Of a stretch of 64,000 nt of DNA, positions 43,665 through 52,644 are shown piece after piece. The notes beneath the pieces were generated by a model. That model was not told the DNA's origin, did not search any database, and saw only the letters and a program-made list of their open reading frames with translations. Source of the stretch: Bdellovibrio bacteriovorus W. Its GTDB lineage: Bacteria > Bdellovibrionota > Bdellovibrionia > Bdellovibrionales > Bdellovibrionaceae. The DNA is taken from contig CP002190.1 of NCBI GenBank assembly GCA_000525675.1, positions 1,550,001 to 1,614,000 of the forward strand, read 5' to 3'. Made by a program: the position numbers and the translations under genes. How positions within the stretch are numbered: the first letter of the stretch is position 1; every line of letters begins with the position of its first letter.

Positions 43665-43940
43665 ATGAACAAAGCACAACTCGTTGAACTGATTGCTAAA
43701 AAAACTCAATCTACAAAAATGCAGGCAGAGCAATTCTTAGACGCCACTCTTGAATCTATTAAAGAAACTCTTAAAGAGGGTGAAGAAGTAAAACTTGTTG
43801 GATTTGGAAATTTCTCTCGCTCATTGAGAAAAGCAAAGCAAGGGCGCAATCCCAAAACAGGAGACACTCTGACAATTCCTGCGGCCTACGCCCCTAAATT
43901 CAAACCTGGCAAAGACCTTAAAGATTACCTTAATTCATAA
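43665..43940 (+). CDS. HU-family DNA-binding protein
   Basis: This 91-residue nucleoid protein starts at ATG 43665 with AAAGG upstream. It has the N-terminal dimerisation helices (NKAQLVELIAKKTQ), the VKLVGFGNFS strand and the DNA-contacting arm GRNPKTGDTLTIPA including the conserved Pro. AYAPKFKPGKDLKDYL is the C-terminal helix. It bends DNA as a dimer. Confidence 0.97.
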   Translation: MNKAQLVELIAKKTQSTKMQAEQFLDATLESIKETLKEGEEVKLVGFGNFSRSLRKAKQGRNPKTGDTLTIPAAYAPKFKPGKDLKDYLNS

Positions 43941-43942
43941 TT

Positions 43943-43971
43943 CGATAGATCAAACAAGATCTGATCTATCG
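43943..43971. terminator. Hairpin between convergent HU and GYF_2 genes
   Basis: CGATAGATCA / TGATCTATCG, 10-bp stem, without a clear T-run. It overlaps the end of the GYF_2 gene. Confidence 0.4.
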
Positions 43972-44360
43972 CGCACCCGACACCAGCCCGACAATCCCGT
44001 TTTCCAAACATAGTGGTCCATAGCGATTTCTTGAGCTCGCACCTTGAGCTTCAGATCTTCCGTCGTATAGGGACCTTCCTGAATCGGCTGCCCGCCGACA
44101 GTTTGTTTTAAGACCACCCACTGAGGATCCTTTTCACTGACAGAGATCTGCCCCATTTGAAATGCTGGAAAAAGTCTTTCTTCAAAGACCTTCCATTGGC
44201 AAGCGGCCTTCCACTCCCCAGCGCCTTTACCCTCTTCGTCACAAGAAACTAGGTCCCATGGACCAATATCACCCACCATAATTTTTTGGCGAATCTCTTC
44301 TACACCTACGGGTCCCTGAGGCTTCAACCCTTTGCTATAAAACCAGTTTTTTGCACTCAT
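43950..44360 (-). CDS. Double GYF_2-domain protein
   Basis: This 136-residue cytoplasmic protein has two GYF_2-like domains. The first is at 5-55 (WFYSKGLKPQGPVGVEEIRQKI, GPWDLV) and the second at 80-130 (VVLKQTVGGQPIQEGPYTTEDL, DHYVWKTGLSGW). The domain is thought to bind proline-rich or similar peptides. Its start overlaps the stop of the ChaN-like gene by 4 bases, so it may be an accessory subunit of that protein. Confidence 0.8.
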   Translation of the reverse strand: MSAKNWFYSKGLKPQGPVGVEEIRQKIMVGDIGPWDLVSCDEEGKGAGEWKAACQWKVFEERLFPAFQMGQISVSEKDPQWVVLKQTVGGQPIQEGPYTTEDLKLKVRAQEIAMDHYVWKTGLSGWCRVRDRSDLV

Positions 44361-46027
44361 AACACTTCCTCTTTACTCACAAATGGTAATACGACTCGCT
44401 CAACAACTTCAACGATCTTAAAATAGTCCCCCGCGTTTAGTGCACTACTTTGAAATGCAGATTTAAACCAAGCCAAAACTTGCGCATTAGAAATCTCCTG
44501 ATGACGATAACCCCAGTGAAGCTTTTCCCCGAGCATCCCCCCAAGAAATCTTGCCGCCAGAAAATATACCAAATGCTCCGAACCGGAAGTCTCTAAAACA
44601 AAACTCTCCGGCGCTCGCACTCCTCGGAGCGACATCATCTCACTGAGTTTTTGTGATAAGGCGATTTTCATCGCAGAATGAACAACTCCCTGTTGGTTTT
44701 GCGCCAAAAGCGCCAACTGCAGATCTTGTAGAGTAGAAGCCTTACGTTTAGGGTTGACTAGCTTAGAACCAAAATAAATCAAACTCTCTTGCAGAATGAT
44801 CTGCAAAAACGTCTCTTTGTCTGGCAGCAAGAACCTACCACTATTGCCGACAGCCAGCCCCACGTAGTGAGTCGCCAAAGTGGCTCCATGGTTCACAGAC
44901 AATCGAGCTAAATATCCGCACTGAGCTTCGGGAAGATAAAACGAGACATCTTGCTCAACTAAGCTCTCGACCCATTTTAAGGAGCAATCACCGTAAGACT
45001 CAGTAAGCAGTTCGAAAAAGTTTTCTGACTGGGTTGAATACACGGACAAACGATCTAAATTGCACTCCACATCTAAATCTGAAGATAATAATTTAACAAA
45101 ATCTGCAACTTGATCCACAACGTCCGTCTCAGAGCTTTCGTCATCATCGTCGTCCCAATCATCATCGAAATCCATATTCCCTGACAACTCTATGGAACGA
45201 TCTGAAGCTCTTTCTAAAAACATTAAGTAGCTCTGCCATTTTACCCAAGGTGGAATATTCAAAAGGCAAAAACTTGTCGGACTCAATGAAACCAAATCTG
45301 TTTTTAAATCCAACCCTTGCTCGGCAATATCAAAATATATCTCTTCTGAATTTTGAAAAACGCGAACCGATTTTTCTAAAATCTGACTTCCCAATCTTGC
45401 TGCCAGACACTGCGGCAGATGCGCCGACGCCAAATGCAGATCCCCATAAATCACAACTGTCAAAGCCTCTGGGTCCGAAAGCACGAGATCAAAAACGCAT
45501 TCAGCAGCAAACTCATCCCGAGCTTTGAGCGTGGTCGCAGATACCGAGGTCATGTACTTGTTAATACCACGAACTATTATGTTGCGCTGCTTAGCCCAAT
45601 CCAAAAGTATTTTATAGTGATGAAATGGAAATCCCCAACGTTCTTGCCAGCGTACTTTTTCTAAGAATTCGGATTCATCCAATTCACCCAACATGTAGGC
45701 ATCAATCAAAGCTTGATCTTCGGCAAATAAAAACTCGACAGCTAAATAGACATTTTTCTTTTCAGGAAGATTGCGCAAAATGCGTAACTGAGCCCTTTGA
45801 GACTGATGAAGGGCGTGAAAGTCTGCTAAAAGCAGAAGCTGTGCCTTTTCAATAGCAGCAAATAGTTGCTGCTTAGACGCGATTTGCCAATTCTTAAACT
45901 CTTTACGATATTGAGACTCATAGGCACGAAACCCCGCCGAATCCACGCCGAGTCGATAAAGCACTTCTTGCTGTGCCTTTTTATATAGATTTTTACGAAC
46001 CTCTAACCACTTTGCTAAATCATTCAC
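44357..46027 (-). CDS. Cytoplasmic ChaN-like (DUF399/TIKI-superfamily) protein
   Basis: This is a 556-residue protein. GTG 46027 has AAGGA 8 nt upstream. The N-terminal half (about 45-250) resembles ChaN: LLLLADFHALHQSQRAQL, YLAVEFLFAEDQALID, WQERWGFPFHHYKILLDWA and VIYGDLHLASAHLP. ChaN binds haem and the superfamily includes TIKI metalloproteases; His-rich positions in DFHALH and GDLHLA fit. There is no signal peptide, unlike ChaN. The centre has an acidic stretch (DFDDDWDDDDDESSE). The C-terminal ~250 residues are helical and unrecognised. Confidence 0.7.
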   Translation of the reverse strand: MNDLAKWLEVRKNLYKKAQQEVLYRLGVDSAGFRAYESQYRKEFKNWQIASKQQLFAAIEKAQLLLLADFHALHQSQRAQLRILRNLPEKKNVYLAVEFLFAEDQALIDAYMLGELDESEFLEKVRWQERWGFPFHHYKILLDWAKQRNIIVRGINKYMTSVSATTLKARDEFAAECVFDLVLSDPEALTVVIYGDLHLASAHLPQCLAARLGSQILEKSVRVFQNSEEIYFDIAEQGLDLKTDLVSLSPTSFCLLNIPPWVKWQSYLMFLERASDRSIELSGNMDFDDDWDDDDDESSETDVVDQVADFVKLLSSDLDVECNLDRLSVYSTQSENFFELLTESYGDCSLKWVESLVEQDVSFYLPEAQCGYLARLSVNHGATLATHYVGLAVGNSGRFLLPDKETFLQIILQESLIYFGSKLVNPKRKASTLQDLQLALLAQNQQGVVHSAMKIALSQKLSEMMSLRGVRAPESFVLETSGSEHLVYFLAARFLGGMLGEKLHWGYRHQEISNAQVLAWFKSAFQSSALNAGDYFKIVEVVERVVLPFVSKEEVL

Positions 46028-46108
46028 GCTGTCGTCCTTGAAAGCTTGAAAATATTTTTACATAATTTTGATTGATTTCAAACAGCAATCTAAGCTTGAA
46101 TTAAATCC

Positions 46109-47314
46109 ATGAAAACAAGCCTAAATAAAAAAACACCGCTTTTAATCGCAATCCTAGCAACAGTTGTTGCTTTAGGAGTTCATCTTTACCTTACTCAGCA
46201 TTATTACGGTGTGAAATACGGAACAGCCACAGAGTCAGCCGTTTGCAATATCAACGAAGTATTCAACTGCGACGCGGTTTCCGCTTCTAAGTTTAGCTCT
46301 ATCTTTGGAATTCCCTTGGCACTATGGGGTTTGGCAACAAACCTAGTGCTGCTTTACTTCCTTCTTGTCACTCGCTTCAACCTTGTCGCCGACCAAGACA
46401 AAACAAGCCGCTATAGCTTCCTGATCTCCACTCTAACGGTGGGTGCAAGTTTAGTTATGGGTGTAATTTCGATGACCATGGACAACCTATGCCTGTTCTG
46501 CATAACAGCCTACGTACTTTCAATCATTGGCTGGATTGGGATCTACCTTGCGCAGGACAAGGGCTTTGCCAAAGACTTAGCTGACGATATTAAAGATGTT
46601 TTCTCTTCTCAGCGCTGGGTTCTAGGCTTCCTCGCGGCAATTCCAGTGATCGCCTTCACGGCAAACCTCATGTACATGGAGAGCCAAGGCTTTACAGAAA
46701 TTGAAAAACGCTCTCAGGAAATCGTAGCTTACTGGGGAGCCTCTCCAACACGCACATTCAATCCTGAAGAAGGTCTTATCTACCAAAATGGCGACGCCGA
46801 GCCTGTGATGACAATCGTAGAGTTCGCTGACTTCCGCTGCCCGCACTGTAAACACGCTGCCACTCCTCTTCATGCCTTCACAAAAAGTCACTCAGATGTG
46901 CGCCTTATCTTCAAACCATTCCCTTTAGATGGCACTTGTAACGATGCTATGGGCGGTGGCGGCGATGGTATTTCTTGCGGCTTAGCGGCGGCAGTTGTTT
47001 GTGCTGAATCTATGAATAAAAAAGGCTGGCAAGCTCACGATCATATCTTCGATCGCCAAATGGAAGTAATCCGCGCTCAAAACCTTCAGCAAAACCTAAA
47101 GGAAGTCGCAGAGTTCACGTCGTTAGATGAAGCTGCTCTTAAAGAGTGTGTTAAATCTCCAGAAACTTTGGAAAAAGTTCGAAAAATGGCGAATGAAGGA
47201 AAAGAAGCCCAAATTCAGGGAACACCAACAGTGTTTGTGAACGGAAAGCTTTTAAGAAACGGCCAGATGGTACCTGTACTTGAAGCCGTTTATAAGCACA
47301 TCAAAGGTAAATAG
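46109..47314 (+). CDS. VKOR-DsbA fusion for disulfide-bond formation
   Basis: This 401-residue membrane protein joins two redox modules. Residues ~10-150 are a VKOR domain with loop Cys46 and Cys54 (VCNINEVFNC) and quinone-side Cys128-Cys131 (CLFC). Residues ~225-401 are a DsbA-like thioredoxin domain with Cys244-Cys247 (CPHC) and the cis-Pro GTPTVF. Electrons should pass from substrate thiols through CPHC to VKOR and quinone. It replaces a DsbA/DsbB pair. A likely client, LptD, lies 2.4 kb downstream. Confidence 0.94.
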   Translation: MKTSLNKKTPLLIAILATVVALGVHLYLTQHYYGVKYGTATESAVCNINEVFNCDAVSASKFSSIFGIPLALWGLATNLVLLYFLLVTRFNLVADQDKTSRYSFLISTLTVGASLVMGVISMTMDNLCLFCITAYVLSIIGWIGIYLAQDKGFAKDLADDIKDVFSSQRWVLGFLAAIPVIAFTANLMYMESQGFTEIEKRSQEIVAYWGASPTRTFNPEEGLIYQNGDAEPVMTIVEFADFRCPHCKHAATPLHAFTKSHSDVRLIFKPFPLDGTCNDAMGGGGDGISCGLAAAVVCAESMNKKGWQAHDHIFDRQMEVIRAQNLQQNLKEVAEFTSLDEAALKECVKSPETLEKVRKMANEGKEAQIQGTPTVFVNGKLLRNGQMVPVLEAVYKHIKGK

Positions 47315-47899
47315 TTACCAACCTAATAAATCAAAGCACCAGTTGATAAATTGAGTATAGAGATCATCTATAACAATCCAACTGGTCGCTGCCAGACCGT
47401 GGCGCACTTCTAACCAAAATGCCACTCCTGCCACACAGGCTGCCGCTATCCAAGCCGCTTTAACAACATATATAGTTGACTTTGCGTCCTCAAGGCGAAG
47501 ATCGGCTTGAATTCTTTCAATGACCTTCAAGACATACTTTAACTCACGAAAATGTTCGCGAAATTTTTCACGCAGATCTTGCTGCTTAGCTCTTGTTAAG
47601 GAATTAATCCCAGGAAAACTACGTTTTGCTTTAATGGCATAAATTAAGTCGATGGAATGATTCACAAATCGCGTGATTTTTTCTTTAAACCGAGGATAAG
47701 GCGAAGGCGCATCCAGAAACTCTTTAAGCTCCGCAACAGCAGCATCATACCTCTCGTCCAAAACCCAAGTTAAAATATTATAACGTAAAGAATTAGGAGA
47801 TCCCAACTCATTGCGGTCCAACGTGACTTCGAAGAACACGGCAGGTTCTTGATAGGCATCAGGAGCTACTAAAGCTTTTTTTGCGGCACTTTCTGACAT
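47315..47899 (-). CDS. Hypothetical protein with C-terminal membrane segments
   Basis: This is a 194-residue protein. Residues 1-140 are helical and charged (REKFREHFRELKYVLKVIERI). A hydrophobic segment lies at about 146-166 (YVVKAAWIAAACVAGVAFWL) and a weaker one near 180. ATG has AAGG 7 nt upstream. Its stop abuts the VKOR-DsbA stop with no gap between the two convergent genes. Not recognised. Confidence 0.65.
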   Translation of the reverse strand: MSESAAKKALVAPDAYQEPAVFFEVTLDRNELGSPNSLRYNILTWVLDERYDAAVAELKEFLDAPSPYPRFKEKITRFVNHSIDLIYAIKAKRSFPGINSLTRAKQQDLREKFREHFRELKYVLKVIERIQADLRLEDAKSTIYVVKAAWIAAACVAGVAFWLEVRHGLAATSWIVIDDLYTQFINWCFDLLGW

Positions 47900-48040
47900 A
47901 GAGGCCTTTTCGGCTTTCTTCCGGAAAAATTAAACCCACCCACCTTAGTCTAGTCTTATCGACCTTGGTTTGACTAAGCCTGTCTGAAACTGAGAAAATA
48001 CACTTAGGTATGGGAGACCTAGACTTCATGGAGGAGGCCT

Positions 48041-49159
48041 ATGGAAACCGAAACTTTCCAAACTGCACAATTGTCACATTTAGATTTTGCCTCTGACTCA
48101 ATGTCTGTGGGCAGTATCCCATTGCCAGATGAGCTCCCTCAACGAGCCGATCTGAGCCATTTACCGAAAGACATTTTGAAGTCTTCAACGGTTGAAAATC
48201 TTATTTCTCAAAACGAAGACCTGATGTCGCGTCTAAAGGTAGCCTTGCGCCGTCTGTCTACACTTGAAGAAGAGAACCATCGTTTCTCTGATCAGGCCCA
48301 CAAGGCTCGCCTTGCTCAGTCATCAGCAGCTGATCAACTGATGGTCTTTAAAGAAAAAGACAGTGTTTGGAAGCGTAAAGTAGATTCTCTTGAAAGAGAA
48401 AAAGAAATCTACGCAGAGAAGGCCAAGGCTCTTCAGATAAAAATTGAAACTCTGGAGACTGATTTACTGCGCCATGTGAAATACCATGATCGTATTAAAA
48501 ATCAAGTGAAGCCTTATATTTCTCAACTCAAAGAGTACTCAAAAATTCAAGAAGACAAAGTTGAAGAGTTGAATAATTTATTGGCGCAAAAAGAAGCTTT
48601 CATCAGCGATCTTCGCCACCAAATTATTGAGGTTACAAAGAACTCTCGCTTCCAAGTTGAGTCGACAGAAAAGAAAATGCTCGAGCTGACAACGCATTAC
48701 GAAGAGCAAATTCAATCTCTCAACTATCAAGTGATTGAATTGCAACGCTCTCAAGAAGATCTAGAGATCAAAACTGTTAAACTCCACAACGCACTTGAGA
48801 AACAAGACTCTTTAGAAAACGAAATCATCACACTTCGTCGCTCTAAAGAAGAACTCAAAGATCGTCTAGAGAAAGAGATTTCTCGCCAAGCAGAGCGCGT
48901 CTCTGAGCTTTCTCGCCAAAATCAGAAGTTGGGCGTAGAACATGCAGATCTACAAGTTCGCGTGGTGGAAGATGCAGAGTCTATGAAGCGTCTCCAAAGA
49001 GAGAATTTCGAGAGCCAAGAACAACTCGAAAGCCTGCGCTTTATGTGGAATGCTAAAAACGAAGAAAACGAAAAATTAAAAACGGCTATTGGCGCCCTTG
49101 AGAAGCTGAACTTAGAACTCAGCCAGAAACTCAACGAACTGCGCAAAAACGAAAAATAG
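48041..49159 (+). CDS. Coiled-coil protein
   Basis: This 372-residue protein has a very strong ribosome site (GGAGGAGG, 6 nt before ATG). Residues 1-50 are low in helix propensity (LSHLDFASDSMSVGSIPLP), then 55-372 is almost continuous heptad repeat (LISQNEDLMSRLKVALRRL, LTTHYEEQIQSLNYQVIELQ). No other domain or membrane segment. A structural or scaffolding role is only a guess. Confidence 0.78.
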   Translation: METETFQTAQLSHLDFASDSMSVGSIPLPDELPQRADLSHLPKDILKSSTVENLISQNEDLMSRLKVALRRLSTLEEENHRFSDQAHKARLAQSSAADQLMVFKEKDSVWKRKVDSLEREKEIYAEKAKALQIKIETLETDLLRHVKYHDRIKNQVKPYISQLKEYSKIQEDKVEELNNLLAQKEAFISDLRHQIIEVTKNSRFQVESTEKKMLELTTHYEEQIQSLNYQVIELQRSQEDLEIKTVKLHNALEKQDSLENEIITLRRSKEELKDRLEKEISRQAERVSELSRQNQKLGVEHADLQVRVVEDAESMKRLQRENFESQEQLESLRFMWNAKNEENEKLKTAIGALEKLNLELSQKLNELRKNEK

Positions 49160-49179
49160 AGCGAAGTCCCCTTCGCTCT
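49158..49179 (-). terminator. Terminator for STAS gene, inside the end of the opposite gene
   Basis: AGAGCGAAG / CTTCGCTCT, 9-bp stem, 4-base loop. The T-run is only on the minus strand (complement of GAAAAAT), so it ends STAS transcription. Confidence 0.7.
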
Positions 49180-49210
49180 ATCCCCTCTAGCAATCAACGC
49201 TATCAGTCAA

Positions 49211-49540
49211 TTATACGAAACTTTGCATGGCCACTTCGATACTTTCATGGGCTTCTAAGTTTTTACAATCAGAAAACTGAAAGAGCCTTTGGAAGTCTGC
49301 ATTCAATCCCGCAATTTTTGCGTTCATCGTACTTTCTAAATTTAGCTCGTTAAGGATAGTAAAGAAATTCTGAATGCCTGACGAACCTACAAAACTAAGG
49401 TTCTTCATGCAGAAAACAACTTTTCGATCTGAGAAATTTTTTAGACACGCAGCTTTAAACGTCAGCGTTTTTTCGATCTCAATGCGGCCACTTAAGGAAA
49501 CTATAGTTATCTCGCCATCCGAGAGAAGTTTCAGATGCAT
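49211..49540 (-). CDS. STAS-domain protein (anti-sigma factor antagonist-like)
   Basis: This 109-residue protein is a single STAS domain. The strand LSGRIEIEKTLTFKAAC is followed by the phosphoacceptor loop LSFVGSSGIQNFF, where Ser54 corresponds to the SpoIIAA phosphoserine. It probably takes part in a partner-switching cascade with a HPK-type kinase and phosphatase encoded elsewhere. GGAGGA is 6 nt before ATG. Confidence 0.88.
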   Translation of the reverse strand: MHLKLLSDGEITIVSLSGRIEIEKTLTFKAACLKNFSDRKVVFCMKNLSFVGSSGIQNFFTILNELNLESTMNAKIAGLNADFQRLFQFSDCKNLEAHESIEVAMQSFV

Positions 49541-49676
49541 AAATCCTCCGTAATTTTACTGAATCTCAACAACCCCACTCATCGGGCAAAAGCAGCGATC
49601 CTTTGAGTCCTAAAGAAGGCCAGAAATTGTCGATTTCCAACTCGACAAAGGGATTGCACCTCTCTACACTAGTACG

Positions 49677-52085
49677 GTGCAACAGAGCTCGATCATCCCG
49701 TTTTTACTTTTAATGTCATTCATCGTCTTGAATGTGACGCCGTCGTGGGCCCAAGAACCTACGGCAAAAATCCATGGCATGCTCATCAATGCAGACTCTA
49801 GTTTTCATGATAGCGAAAAAGATACGGCAGAGCTCGAGGGCAATATTCAAATCGTCTTTCAAGGGCAGCATTTAAAAGCCGACAAAGCTCGTGTTTATCG
49901 CCGGTCTCGCCAAGTGGAACTTTACGGCAACGTTGAAATCATGGATGCAAAAAACACCATCGTCGGAGAACGCGTTTTTCTAGATTATGAAAACAACACC
50001 GGCATGATCTACAATGGATACGTTCAATCGGGTTCCGTTTTATTTGCCGGCACCACTTTGCAAAAAGTGGGAGAATCTGAATACATCGTGAGTGACGCTG
50101 AGTATTCCGCCTGTGGCAACTGCCCAGCCTCTTGGAGTTTTTCAGGATCATCTGTCCGCGCAGAACTCGGTGGTTATGCTTATATTAAAAATGCGGTTCT
50201 ACGCTTTGGCCACCTTCCCGTTTTCTGGCTCCCCTATCTTATCGTCCCTTTAAAAAGTGATCGCCAGTCGGGTCTTCTAAATCCCAACTTCGAGGTTTCT
50301 GAAACTGGGGGTATCGCCGTATCACAGCCATACTTTTGGGCGATCTCTCAAAACACAGATGCAACAATTGAAATCAAAGACTACTCTAAGAGGGGTCTCA
50401 AAGGTCTCTTAGAATATCGCTATGTTCTGAATGAGAATTCTGAAGGAACACTGAACACGGCTTCGATCGTGGATCGTGCCTTTGGCGAAGACAGTCGCCT
50501 TAATACGTTCCGCCCTTCGAGCCAAAGAGGTGATCCACTTGATCGCTGGTTTATGCGCTATAGTCACTACATCGAACTTCCTGATGGCGGAGTTCATCGC
50601 GCACAAGTCAATCTCGCTAGCGACTTGCAATATCCAAAGGACTTCCCGGAAGAGACCATGAATCACGGGGACTCGGCCATGGAGAACCGCGTTTCCTACA
50701 CAAAAAACACTGAAGACCAACACTTCAGCGTGGATAGTTCTTACTACATCAATCTTCTGCACGCAGATCCTCTTTCAAACAATGAAGATGCTGTCCATCG
50801 CCTGCCGGAGCTGCGCTATGCACACACTCAGAAAAACTTAGGCGAAACCAACTTCGTTTACTCTTGGGATTTTAAATTTACCAACTTTGCTCGAACTGGA
50901 AACGCCTACGATGACATGACCGAAACTACGGTGGATGGAAATCGCATTCGCTTCCCAACAAACTCGTGCAATAAACCCAATTGGGAAAACGACCCTAACT
51001 GTCGCCGCCAATACGATGGAGTCTTCAACCCAGGTATTGACCAGATTCGCGCCGGGCAACGCATCGACTTCAATCCTTCGATCTTCTACCCAGTGAAACT
51101 AGGAGAAGGCTTTGATATCGTTCCGAAACTCAGTTACCGCGAAACTCATTATCATTTTAATATTGAAGAAGACCCCTTTTTAGCTCGTAGATACCTAAGA
51201 ACAGAGATCTCATCGCGCATGAACTTAAGCCGCATCTACGGCGACACGGTCAACCCGAAAGCCAAGCGCTATAAGCACGAGATTGTTCCAGAGATCACCT
51301 ACACGCGCCTACCTTGGACCTCCCAAGACAATCACCCGTTCTTTGGCAAGGCCTCTGGACAAGACTCCCCGTTCTCTACTCGTGACAGCATCACTGATCT
51401 TGATATTGCCAGCGATTTCGGCCTGCAGTTCGACTATGAAGATCGCATCTACGATCGTGATCTAGTGACTTTATCATTGCTAAACAAAGTCACAGAGAAA
51501 CGCTGGATTGGGGATCGCCCTGAATACCGCCAGATCGGTTATCTAAAACTTGCGCAGTCCTATGACGCCTCTCAAAACTCACGCTCCAATGAGCCGTGGT
51601 CCGACGTGACAGCAACTTTAGATATGCGTCTTGATCGCTTTCAGACCTACTCTATTTTCAACTACTTCCCTTATCAGAACGTTACCAACGCATCTTCACG
51701 TGTGCGCCTCTTGAATGATAAGGGGCAGTTTTTTCAAGTCGGGATGACTCGTCAGTATAAGATCATTCCAGGCCAAGAAGTTGATACCTCGGCACGCCAA
51801 GAAGACTACACGTTCTCTGCAGGGTTTACTTCGACCTTCGTCAACCTTATGGGTAAATTCGTGTACGATGCTAACTGGGCAGAGTCACAAACCGGTGAGC
51901 AAATTAAATCATGGGCCTATATCGCACAATTTAAACCACCTGGCGATTGTATGATCATCTCTTTTGTTCACGAACAAATTACAGGTGGGGATACGAAGCT
52001 AAGATTTAATTTTGAATTCACATTCGATGGAAATCCAAAAGCTCCACTCCCGCCTGAAGCACTCGATGCTTACGGCTTCTACTAA
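49677..52085 (+). CDS. lptD: LPS-assembly protein LptD
   Basis: This 802-residue outer-membrane protein is the final step of LPS export. The signal peptide is at 1-25 (SFIVLNVTPSWAQ). Residues ~30-180 are the OstA jellyroll (LEGNIQIVFQGQHLKADKA, VELYGNVEIMDAKNTIVGE). Family motifs PVFWLPYLIVPLKSDRQSGLL and FRPSSQRGDPLDRW follow, then a long barrel. Cys pairs CGNCPASW and CNKPN...NC could form disulfides. The start GTG 49677 has a poor ribosome site; ATG 49713 is an alternative that shortens the signal. Confidence 0.95.
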   Translation: MQQSSIIPFLLLMSFIVLNVTPSWAQEPTAKIHGMLINADSSFHDSEKDTAELEGNIQIVFQGQHLKADKARVYRRSRQVELYGNVEIMDAKNTIVGERVFLDYENNTGMIYNGYVQSGSVLFAGTTLQKVGESEYIVSDAEYSACGNCPASWSFSGSSVRAELGGYAYIKNAVLRFGHLPVFWLPYLIVPLKSDRQSGLLNPNFEVSETGGIAVSQPYFWAISQNTDATIEIKDYSKRGLKGLLEYRYVLNENSEGTLNTASIVDRAFGEDSRLNTFRPSSQRGDPLDRWFMRYSHYIELPDGGVHRAQVNLASDLQYPKDFPEETMNHGDSAMENRVSYTKNTEDQHFSVDSSYYINLLHADPLSNNEDAVHRLPELRYAHTQKNLGETNFVYSWDFKFTNFARTGNAYDDMTETTVDGNRIRFPTNSCNKPNWENDPNCRRQYDGVFNPGIDQIRAGQRIDFNPSIFYPVKLGEGFDIVPKLSYRETHYHFNIEEDPFLARRYLRTEISSRMNLSRIYGDTVNPKAKRYKHEIVPEITYTRLPWTSQDNHPFFGKASGQDSPFSTRDSITDLDIASDFGLQFDYEDRIYDRDLVTLSLLNKVTEKRWIGDRPEYRQIGYLKLAQSYDASQNSRSNEPWSDVTATLDMRLDRFQTYSIFNYFPYQNVTNASSRVRLLNDKGQFFQVGMTRQYKIIPGQEVDTSARQEDYTFSAGFTSTFVNLMGKFVYDANWAESQTGEQIKSWAYIAQFKPPGDCMIISFVHEQITGGDTKLRFNFEFTFDGNPKAPLPPEALDAYGFY

Positions 52086-52110
52086 ATGATTTTTATCTGA
52101 ATGGTAAAAT

Positions 52111-52143
52111 AAAAAAAAGATCTCACTTTTGAGATCTTTTTTT
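52111..52143 (+). terminator. Terminator after lptD
   Basis: AAAAGATCTCA-CTTT-TGAGATCTTTT with long A and T runs. Confidence 0.9.
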
Positions 52144-52263
52144 CGTTTTATACAAATTAAAATGGAAGCAAGACTGATCTATCTGACTCTTGTAAGCTCT
52201 AAAACCTTTTCCTACAGCTGATTCTCGCGAAGTACCTGCTAGTTACTTCTTCCATCTTACTTT

Positions 52264-52614
52264 TTAAAAACTAAATACAGTTCCAGAAAGCTGCACCCCA
52301 TCGACTTTGCCTTCAGCAAAAGTAGGAACCAAAACGTATCCTGAGTCATACTGCGGAGCCGGTTGATAATTATGCATATAAACTCCGTAGGCGATTCCCG
52401 CATAAAGCCCAAGAGAGGCTCCTCTAGCAACATTATTCCAAGACTCTCCTGGCTTATCTGAAGCCACAAGCGTTACAAAGCCAACTCCGGCACCAATCGC
52501 TGTCCCCCAAAGGCTGCGATTTAAAAACTGCCCCATTGTCTGAGCATGAGTTGTTGATGAGAAGACTTGCATAAGCACAGCGAGAATTAAAAATTTTAGA
52601 TTTTTAAAGTTCAT
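52264..52614 (-). CDS. Small exported Gly-rich protein
   Basis: This 116-residue protein has a signal peptide at 1-24 (LILAVLMQVFSSTTHA). A glycine-zipper-like hydrophobic stretch (WGTAIGAGVGFVTLVA, ASLGLYAGIAYGVYMHN) may span or sit in the outer membrane. Family unknown. It lies downstream of yraN by 30 bases on the same strand and could be part of that transcript. Confidence 0.6.
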   Translation of the reverse strand: MNFKNLKFLILAVLMQVFSSTTHAQTMGQFLNRSLWGTAIGAGVGFVTLVASDKPGESWNNVARGASLGLYAGIAYGVYMHNYQPAPQYDSGYVLVPTFAEGKVDGVQLSGTVFSF

Positions 52615-52644
52615 ACACTTATTGTCGCTGTCTCAAACTGAGGG

